Shown here one piece after another: positions 1-8,193 of a stretch of DNA of 64,000 bases. Location of the stretch: positions 176,097-240,096 of the forward strand of contig JAIVEN010000045.1 in NCBI GenBank assembly GCA_026686845.1, read 5' to 3'. Position numbers and translations under genes: made by a program. This stretch comes from Adenanthera pavonina. Taxonomy: Eukaryota; Streptophyta; Magnoliopsida; Fabales; Fabaceae. The notes under the pieces were generated by a model. It did no database searches and was not told the DNA's origin. It worked only from the letters and a program-made list of their open reading frames with translations. Numbering within the stretch: position 1 is the first letter of the stretch; every line of letters starts with the position of its first letter.

Positions 1-169
1 TGTGAGTATTTCGGATAAAATCACTAGCTCACTTCGTGTTGCAAATTTCGTGAGATTTTCCGATTTCTTTTGCTTTTCATAGCACTTTCATAAAGTTGGA
101 TCGTTTGGCCAAAATGGCGTGATGATGAACCCGAATTGTGCACGTTTCTTCCAACCAGACTCGAACTAT
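1..169 (+). repeat. Half A of the satellite dimer (representative copy)
   Basis: This is the first half of the 336-bp unit, 169 bp long, given as a type copy. Landmarks are TGTGAGTATTTCGGATAAAA at the start, a T-tract-rich stretch at about 54-97, the 10-bp perfect palindrome TTTGGCCAAA at 104-113, and GAATTGTGCACGTTTCTTCC near the end. It aligns along its length with half B (170-336), so the two halves descend from one monomer of about 168 bp. Half A is where most subfamily-diagnostic changes fall, such as TGTGAGGATGTCGG or the divergent version at 11253. Confidence 0.93.
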
Positions 170-336
170 TGTGAGTAAGCCGCATAAACTCCCTACCTCG
201 CTTAGAATTCCAAATCTTGTGGCATTCTCCTCCTTAGAGGCTCCTGATGAATGTTTAGAAACCTGGAACTTTCGAATAAAATGAGGTTATAGCAGAATCT
301 GATTGTGTTCATTGCATCATCCAAGGCTCAAATTGG
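170..336 (+). repeat. Half B of the satellite dimer (representative copy)
   Basis: This is the second half of the 336-bp unit, 167 bp long. It starts TGTGAGTAAGCCGCATAAAC, usually carries an EcoRI site (GAATTC) in CTTAGAATTCC, and has TTTCGAA at 270-276 where half A has TTTGGCCAAA. By hand alignment about 44 of the first 61 columns match half A without gaps. The ends also correspond (A: GAATTGTGCACGTTTCTTCC; B: GATTGTGTTCATTTCATC). The CGCCTAAAATTCC variant, common in several blocks, lacks the EcoRI site. Confidence 0.92.
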
Positions 337-3300
337 TGTGAGTATTTCGGATAAAAGTACTAGCTCACTTCATGTTGCAAATTTCGTGAGATTTTCTGAT
401 TTCTTTTGCTTTTCATAGCATTTTCATAAAGTTGGATCGTTTGGCCAAAATGGCGTGATGATGAAGCCGAATTGTGCAAGTTTCTTCCAACTGGACTCGA
501 CTTGTTGTGAGTAAGCCGCATAAACTCCCTACCTCGCTTAGAATTCCAAATCTTGTGGCATTCTCCTCCTTAGAGGCTCCTGATGAATGTTTAGAAACCT
601 GGAACTTTCGAATAAAATGAGGTTATAGCAGAATCTGATTGTGTTCATTTCATCATCCAAGGCTCAAATTGGTGTGAGTATTTCGGATAAAAGCACTAGC
701 TCACTTCATGTTGCAAATTTCGTGAGATTTTCCGATTTCTTTTGCTTTTCATAGCATTTTCATAAAGTTGGATCGTTTGGCCAAAATGGTGTCATGATGA
801 AGCCGAATTGTGCACGTTTCTTCCAACTAGACTCGAATTGTTGTGAGTAAGCCGCATAAACTCCCTACCTCGCCTAAAATTCCAAATCTTATGGTATTCT
901 CCTCCCTAGAGGCTCCTGATGAATGTTTAGAAACCTGGAACTTTCAAACAAAATGAGATTAAAGCGGAATCCGATTGTGTTCATTTCATCATCCATGGCT
1001 CAAATTCGTGTGAGGATGTCGGATAAAATCACTAGGTCACTTCGTTTTGCAAATTTCGTGAGATTTTCCGATTTCTTTTGCTTTTCATAGCTTTTTCATA
1101 AAGTTGGATCGTTTGGCCAAAATGGCGTGATGATGAAGCCGAATTGTGCAAGTTTCTTCCAGCTGGACTCGACTTGTTGTGAGTAAGCCGCATAAACTCC
1201 CTACCTCTCTTAGAATTCCAAATCTTGTGGCATTCTCCTCCTCAGAGGCTCCTCATGAATGTTTAGAAACCTGGAACTTTCGAACAAAACAAGGTAAAAA
1301 CGGAATCCGATTGTGTTCATTTCATCATCCATGGCTCAAATTCGTGTGAGGATGTCGGATAAAATCACTAGCTCACTTCGTTTTGCAAATTTCGTGAGAT
1401 TTTCCGATTGCTTTTGCTTTTCATAGCTTTTTCATAAAGTTGAATCGTTTGGCCAAAACGGCGTGATGATGAAGCCGAATTGTGCAAGTTTCTTCCAACT
1501 GGACTCGACTTGTTGTGAGTAAGCCGCATAAACTCCCTACCTCGCTTAGAATTCCAAATCTTGTGGCATTCTCCTCCTTAGAGGCTCCTGATGAATGTTT
1601 AGAAACCTGGAACTTTCGAACAAAATGAGGTTAAAGCGGAATCTGATTGTGTTCATTTCATCATATAAGGCTCAAATTGGTGTGAGTATTTCGGATAAAA
1701 TCACTAGCTCACTTCGTGTTGCAAATTTCGTGAGATTTTCCGATTTCTTTTGCTTTTCATAGCACTTTCATAAAGTTGGATCGTTTGGCCAAAATGGCGT
1801 GATGATGAACCCGAATTGTGCACGTTTCTTCCAACCAGACTCGAACTATTGTGAGTAAGCCGCATAAACTCCCTACCTCGCTTAGAATTCCAAATCTTGT
1901 GGCATTCTCCTCCTTAGAGGCTCCTGATGAATGTTTAGAAACCTGGAACTTTCGAATAAAATGAGGTTATAGCAGAATCTGATTGTGTTCATTTCATCAT
2001 CCAAGGCTCAAATTGGTGTGAGTATTTCGGATAAAAGTACTAGCTCACTTCATGTTGCAAATTTCGTGAGATTTTCTGATTTCTTTTGCTTTTCATAGAA
2101 TTTTCATAAAGTTGGATCGTTTGGCCAAAATGGCGTGATGATGAAGCCGAATTGTGCAAGTTTCTTCCAACTGGAATCGACTTGTTGTGAGTAAAAACTC
2201 CCTACCTCGCTTAGAATTCCAAATCTTGTGGCATTCTCCTCCTCAGAGGCTCCTGATGAATGTTTAGAAACCTGGAACTTTCGAACAAAATGAGGTTAAA
2301 GCGGAATCTGATTGTGTTCATTTCATCATACAAGGCTCAAATTGGTGTGAGTATTTCGGATAAAATCACTAGCTCACTTCGTGTTGCAAATTTCGTGAGA
2401 CTTTCCGTTTTCTTTTGCTTTTCATAGTATTTTCATAAAGTTCAGTCGTTTGGCCAAAATGGCGTGATGATGAAGCCGAATTGTGCACGTTTCTTCCAAC
2501 TCGACTCGAACTGTTGTGAGTAAGCCGCATAAACTCCCTAGGTCACTTAAAATTCCAAAACTTGTGGCATTCTCCTCCTTAGAGGCTCCTGATGAATGTT
2601 TAGAAAACTGGAACTTTCAAACAAAATGAGGATAAAGCGGAATCCGATTGTGTTCATTTCATCTACCATGGCTCAAATTCGTGTGAGGATGTCGGATAAA
2701 ATCAGTAACTCACTTCGTTTTGCAAATTTCGTGAGATTTTCCGATTTCTTTTGCTTTTCATAGCATTTTCATAAAGTTGGATCGTTTGGCCAAAATGGCG
2801 TGATGATGAAGCCGAATTGTGCAAGTTTCTTCCAACTGGACTCGACTTGTTGTGAGTAAGCCGCATAAACTCCCTACCTCGCTTAGAATTCCAAATCTTG
2901 TGGCATTCTCCTCCTCAGAGGCTCCTCATGAATGTTTAGAAACCTGGAACTTTCGAACAAAATGAGATTAAAGCGGAATCCGATTGTGTTTATTTCATCA
3001 TCCATGGCTCAAATTCGTGTGAGGATGTCGGATAAAAGTACTAGCTCACTTCATGTTGCAAATTTCGTTAGATTTTCTAATTTCTTTTGCTTTTGATAGC
3101 ATTTTCATAAAGTTGGATCGTTTGGCCAAAATGGCGTGATGATGAAGCCGAATTGTGCAAGTTTCTTCCAACTGGACTCGACTTGTTGTGAGTTAGCCGC
3201 ATAAACTCCCTACCTCGCTTAGAATTCCAAATCTTATGGCATTCTCCTCCTCAGAGGCTCCTGATGAATGTTTAGAAACCTGGAACTTTCGAACAAAATG

Positions 3301-3960
3301 AGGTTAAAGCGGAATCTGATTGTGTTCATTTCATCATACAAGGCTCAAATTGGTGTGAGTATTTCGGATAAAATCACTAGCTCACTTCGTGTTGCAAATT
3401 TCGTGAGATTTTCTGATTTCTTTTGCTTTTCATAGCATTTTCATAAAGTTGGATCGTTTGGCCAAAATGGCGTGATGATGAACCCGAATTGTGCACGTTT
3501 CTTCCAACTAGACTCGAACTATTGTGAGTAAGCCGCATAAACTCCCCACCTCGCTTAGAATTCCAAATCTTGTGGCATTCTCCTCCTTAGAGGCTCCTGA
3601 TGAATGTTTAGAAACCTGGAACTTTCGAATAAAATGAGGTTATAGCAGAATCTGATTGTGTTCATTTCATCATCCAAGGCTCAAATTGGTGTGAGTATTT
3701 CGGATAAAAGTACTAGCTCACTTCATGTTGCAAATTTCGTGAGATTTTCTGATTTCTTTTGCTTTTCATAGCATTTTCATAAAGTTGGATCGTTTGGCCA
3801 AAATGGCGTGATGATGAAGCCGAATTGTGCAAGTTTCTTCCAACTGGACTCGACTTGTTGTGAGTAAGCCGCATAAACTCCCTAGGTCGTTTAAAATTCC
3901 AAATCTTGTGGCATTCTCCTCCTTAGAGGCTCCTGATGAATGTTTAGAAACCTGGAACTT

Positions 3961-5640
3961 TCGAACAAAATGAGGTAAAAGCGGAATCCGATTGTGCTCA
4001 TTTCATCATCCATGGCTCAAATTCGTGTGAGGATGTCGGATAAAATCACTAGCTCACTTCGTTTTGCAAATTTCGTGAGATTTTCCGATTTCTTTTGCTT
4101 TTCATAGTATTTTCATAAAGTTCGATCGTTTGGCCAAAATGGCGTGATGATGAAGCCGAATTGTGCAAGTTTCTTCCAACTGGACTCGACTTGTTGTGAG
4201 CAAGCCGCATAAACTCCCTACCTCGCCTAAAATTCCAAATCTTGTTGCATTCTCCTCCTTAGAGGCTCCTGATGAATGTTTAGAAACCTGGAACTTTCGA
4301 ACAGAATGAGATAAAAGCGGAATCCGATTGTGTTCATTTCATCATCCATGGCTCAAATTCGTGTGAGGATGTCGGATAAAATCACTAGCTCACTTCGTTT
4401 TGCAAATTTCGTGAGATTTTCCGATTTCTTTTGCTTTTCATAGCTTTTTCATAAAGTTGAATCGTTTGGCCAAAACGGCGTGATGATGAAGCCGAATTGT
4501 GCAAGTTTCTTCCAACTGGACTCGACTTGTTGTGAGTAAGCCGCATAAACTCCCTACCTCGCTTAGAATTCCAAATCTTGTGGCATTCTCCTCCTTAGAG
4601 GCTCCTGATGAATGTTTAGAAACCTGGAACTTTCGAACAAAATGAGGTAAAAGCGGAATCCGATTGTGCTCATTTCATCATCCATGGCTCAAATTCGTGT
4701 GAGGATGTCGGATAAAATCACTAGCTCACTTCGTTTTGCAAATTTCGTGAGATTTTCCGATTTCTTTTGCTTTTCATAGTATTTTCATAAAGTTCGATCG
4801 TTTGGCCAAAATGGCGTGATGATGAAGCCGAATTGTGCAAGTTTCTTCCAACTGGACTCGACTTGTTGTGAGCAAGCCGCATAAACTCCCTACCTCGCCT
4901 AAAATTCCAAATCTTGTTGCATTCTCCTCCTTAGAGGCTCCTGATGAATGTTTAGAAACCTGGAACTTTCGAACAGAATGAGATAAAAGCGGAATCCGAT
5001 TGTGTTCATTTCATCATCCATGGCTGAAATTCGTGTGAGGATGTCGGATAAAATCACTAGCTCACTTCGTTTGCAAATTTCATGAGATTTTCCGATTTCT
5101 TTTGCTTTTCATAGCATTTTCATAAAGTTGCATCGTTTGGCCAAAACGGCGTGATGATGAAGCCGAATTGTGCAAGTTTCTTCCAACTGGACTCGACTTG
5201 TTGTGAGTAAGCCGCATAAACTCCCTAGGTCGTTTAAAATTCCAAATCTTGTGGCATTCTCCTCCTTAGAGGCTCCTGATGAATGTTTAGAAACCTGGAA
5301 CTTTCGAACAAAATGAGGTAAAAGCGGAATCCGATTGTGTTCATTTCATCATCCATGGCTCAAATTCGTGTGAGGATGTCGGATAAAATCACTAGCTCAC
5401 TTCGTTTTGCAAATTTCGTGAGATTTTTCGATTTCTTTTGCTTTTCATAGTATTTCATAAAGTTCGATCGTTTGGCCAAAATGGCGTGATGATGAAGCCG
5501 AATTGTGCAAGTTTCTTCCAACTGGACTCGACTTGTTGTGAGCAAGCCGCATAAACTCCCTACCTCGCCTAAAATTCCAAATCTTGTTGCATTCTCCTCC
5601 TTAGAGGCTCCTGATGAATGTTTAGAAACCTGGAACTTTC
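3961..5640 (+). repeat. 672-bp (2-dimer) tandem amplification
   Basis: The segment starting at 3961 repeats at 4633 and again at about 5305. It shares private variants: GAGGTAAAAGCGG, GTGAGCAAGCCGC, CATAGTATTTTC with AAGTTCGATCG, and GAACAGAATGAGATAAAAG. The first two copies are nearly identical for most of a kilobase; the third is less regular. This is a recent local unequal exchange with a two-dimer register. Confidence 0.85.
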
Positions 5641-6410
5641 GAACAAAATGAGATAAAAGCGGAATCCGATTGTGTTCATTTCATCATCCATGGCTCAAAT
5701 TCGTGTGAGGATGTCGGATAAAATCACTAGCTCACTTCGTTTTGCAAATTTCGTGAGATTTTCCGATTTCTTTTGCTTTTCATAGTATTTTCATAAAGTT
5801 CGATCGTTTGGCCAAAATGGCGTGATGATGAAGCCGAATTGTGCAAGTTTCTTCCAACTGGACTCGACTTGTTGTGAGCAAGCCGCATAAACTCCCTACC
5901 TCACCTAAAATTCCAAATCTTGTTGCATTCTCCTCCTTAGAGGCTCCTGATGAATGTTTAGAAACTTGGAACTTTCGAACAGAATGAGATAAAAGCGGAA
6001 TCCGATTGTGTTCATTTCATCATCCATGGCTCAAATTCGTGTGAGGATGTCGGATAAAATCACTAGCTCACTTCGTTTTGCAAATTTCGTGAGATTTTCC
6101 GATTTCTTTTGCTTTTCATAGCTTTTTCATAAAGTTGAATCGTTTGGCCAAAACGGCGTGATGATGAAGCCGAATTGTGCAAGTTTCTTCCAACTGGACT
6201 CGACTTGTTGTGAGTAAGCCGCATAAACTCCCTACCTCGCTTAGAATTCCAAATCTTGTGGCATTCTCCTCCTCAGAGGCTCCTGATGAATGTTTAGAAA
6301 CCTGGAACTTTCGAACAAAATGAGGTTTAAAGCGGAATCTGATTGTGTTCATTTCATCATACAAGGCTCAAATTGGTGTGAGTATTTCGGATAAAATCAC
6401 TAGCTCACTT

Positions 6411-6482
6411 CGTGATGCAAATTTCATGAGGTTTTCAATTTTCAGTTGCTTTTCAAAGCATTTTCATAAAGATGGATCATTT
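6411..6482 (+). repeat. Patch of divergent A-half sequence in an ordinary dimer
   Basis: Within an otherwise typical half A, a tract of about 70 bp switches to the divergent subfamily seen in full at 11253-15800. It reads TTTCATGAGGTTTTCAATTT, then CAGTTGCTTTTCAAAGC and AAAGATGGATCATTTGGCC. Both flanks return to the normal type. This is the pattern expected of gene conversion or a double exchange between non-adjacent units. Independent mutation would need many coincident changes. Confidence 0.75.
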
Positions 6483-7350
6483 GGCCAAAATGGCGTGATG
6501 ATGAACCCGAATTGTGCACGTTTCTTCCAACTAGACTCGAACTATTGTGAGTAAGCCGCATAAACTCCCTACCTCGCTTAGAATTCCAAATCTTGTGGCC
6601 TTCTCCTCCTTAGAGGCTCCTGATGAATGTTTAGAAACCTGGAACTTTCGAATAAAATGAGGTTATAGCGGAATCTGATTGTGTTCATTTCATCATGCAA
6701 GGCTCAAATTGGTGGTGAGTATTTCGGATAAAAGTACTAGCTCACTTCATGTTGCAAATTTCGTGAGATTTTCTGATTTCTTTTGCTTTTCATAGCATTT
6801 TCATAAAGTTGGATCGTTTGGCCAAAATGGCGTGATGATGAAGCCGAATTGTGCAAGTTTCTTCCAACTGGACTCGACTTGTTGTGAGTAAGCCGCATAA
6901 ACTCCCTACCTCGCTTAGAATTCCAAATCTTGTGGCATTCTCCTCCTTAGAGGCTCCTGATGAATGTTTAGAAACCTGGAACTTTCGAGCAAAATGAGGT
7001 TTAAAGCAGAATCTGATTGTGTTCATTTCATCATACAAGGCTCAAATTGGTGTGAGTATTTCGGATAAAAGCACTAGGTCACTTCATGTTGCAAATTTCG
7101 TGAGATTTTCCGATTTCTTTTGCTTTTCATAGCATTTTCATAAAGTTGGATCGTTTGGCCAAAATGGTGTCATGATGAAGCCGAATTGTGCAAGTTTCTT
7201 CCAACTGGACTCGACTTGTTGTGAGTAAGCCGCATAAACTCCCTACCTCGCTTAGAATTCCAAATCTTGTGGCATTCTCCTCCTTAGAGGCTCCTGATGA
7301 ATGTTTAGAAACCTGGAACTTTCAAACAAAATGAGATTAAAGCGGAATCC

Positions 7351-7355
7351 GATTG
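7351..7355. repeat. Target site duplication GATTG, left copy
   Basis: The five bases GATTG sit just outside the TG end of the inserted element and recur directly after its CA end at 8189-8193. In uninterrupted dimers the sequence GATTGTGTTCATTTC occurs once here, so the duplication marks the insertion point near the end of half B. Confidence 0.9.
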
Positions 7356-8188
7356 TGATGGAAGACACGTTAGGAACCTGTCCTAAGAGCCTTCTTTGAT
7401 ATAAGGATCGTGCAACTCAAGGAAAGATATATTGAACACAAGAACAATGAAGAGCAACAATGAACAAAAACTAAAGAAAATAGACACGATGAAATAAGAA
7501 GACTGAACAAAATGTTGGTCGAAGGAAGTAGACTCCAAGAGAACCCGTCTCTTGAATCCTAACTCCGGGACGCCACAAGGATCACCACTCCTTGATAAGT
7601 CCTCATTCTTTCTGGCACTCAAGGATAAGCAAGAAAGAACTCACTGAACAACAATAAAGTTGCTGAAAAGAAATTCATTCATTCATATTGTGGTTTGCAA
7701 GAGTACAAGAGGTGCCTATTTATAGGCAAGTATTAACCCACAAACTAACTCTAGTTCACCCCACAAACCTAACCTTATTAATGCTAATTAATACAAAAAG
7801 GAAATCCTAAGTCAAAAGGAGCATTTAATTCTAATTTTGAATTTGAAAAGGTTGGCTCCTCTTAAATGCATAAAGCAAAGCAAATCAAATCATTATTTGC
7901 CTTTTATTGAAAAGGAAACAAATTGACTAAAATAATCCTAAAAAAACTTATTAAAAACGTGACTTTTACTGATCACATGAGAAGCACACATTGTCTTCAA
8001 GTTAAATCTCCCAAATGGGCTTCTTTTGGGCTTGAATCATTAGCCTATATGATTGGAAGCTTTTTCCATACTTTCTAGCTCTTTTTTGGACTACAGCTTG
8101 ATTTAAATAGTTGGGCTTCATGCTCTTTCCAAGCTCATTGCCATCTCCAAGGACTCCAAATGCTTCATGCCTCAATCGTATTCTATCA
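7356..8188 (-). mobile_element. Solo LTR of an LTR retrotransposon
   Basis: This 833-bp sequence is unrelated to the satellite. On the plus strand it begins TGATGGAAGACACG and ends ATTCTATCA, giving TG...CA termini with an imperfect terminal inverted repeat (TGATGGAA / TGATAGAA). It is flanked by direct GATTG repeats (7351-7355 and 8189-8193), a 5-bp target duplication typical of LTR retrotransposons. No internal gag-pol region, primer-binding site or second LTR is present. It is therefore a solo LTR, the usual product of recombination between the two LTRs of a full element. The only promoter-like box is on the minus strand (7717-7724), so the LTR reads right to left: U3 about 8188-7700, R and U5 about 7700-7356. 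A 79-codon open frame at 7383-7622 (minus) lies in R/U5, resembles nothing I recognise and is probably chance. Superfamily (Copia or Gypsy) cannot be told from the LTR alone. Confidence 0.9.
7717..7724 (-). promoter_or_regulatory. TATA box of the LTR promoter
   Basis: The minus strand reads TATAAATA within the 14-bp near-palindrome GCCTATAAATAGGC (7714-7727), then GGCACCTCTTGTACTCTTGC. Plant LTR promoters commonly have TATAAATA followed about 30 bp later by the transcript start, which would put the start near 7690. It would drive transcription leftwards into the satellite array. Activity is not shown. Confidence 0.65.
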
Positions 8189-8193
8189 GATTG
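8189..8193. repeat. Target site duplication GATTG, right copy
   Basis: GATTG directly after the CA end of the LTR, matching 7351-7355. The satellite resumes in phase immediately afterwards with TGTTCATTTCATC. Confidence 0.9.

Larger units (their letters stand above)
1..7355 (+). repeat. 336-bp dimeric satellite array, left block
   Basis: Head-to-tail tandem array with dimer starts (TGTGAGTA) at 1, 337, 673 and 1009, so the period is 336 bp. It runs without a break to the retrotransposon. Two dimer subfamilies alternate. In one the junction reads CAAGGCTCAAATTGG followed by TGTGAGTATTTCGG. In the other it reads CATGGCTCAAATTCG followed by TGTGAGGATGTCGG, with CTTCGTTTTGC downstream. Local amplifications are visible: 1-500 recurs at 1681-2180 (offset 1680 = 5 dimers), and 3961-4632 recurs at 4633-5304 and in part after that (offset 672 = 2 dimers). 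Small lesions include a 7-bp loss near 2195. No coding region is supported: every reading frame is closed within about one unit. The role is structural heterochromatin, possibly centromeric; that is inferred from architecture only. Confidence 0.97.

Noticed and set aside
104..113. CENP-B box
   Set aside because: TTTGGCCAAA and its flanks do not match the mammalian CENP-B box core as I know it, and plants are not established to use that system.
1146..1349. Short open frames of 61-107 codons throughout the array on both strands, beginning for example MQVSSNWTRLVV or MRLTHNKSS
   Set aside because: They are the same satellite read in the same place again and again. 336 is divisible by 3, so frames recur, and small differences only move stops. 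There is no conserved long frame and no codon-position bias that I can see.
7383..7622. 79-codon minus-strand frame in the LTR with a hydrophobic stretch
   Set aside because: It lies in the R/U5 part of a solo LTR, matches no retroelement protein I recognise and overlaps no gag or pol sequence. Chance frame in T-rich DNA.
7356..8188. Full-length LTR retrotransposon, or a MITE/DNA transposon
   Set aside because: No second LTR or internal region is present. The TG...CA ends, 5-bp duplication and TATA-containing structure fit an LTR better than the longer inverted repeats expected of a MITE.
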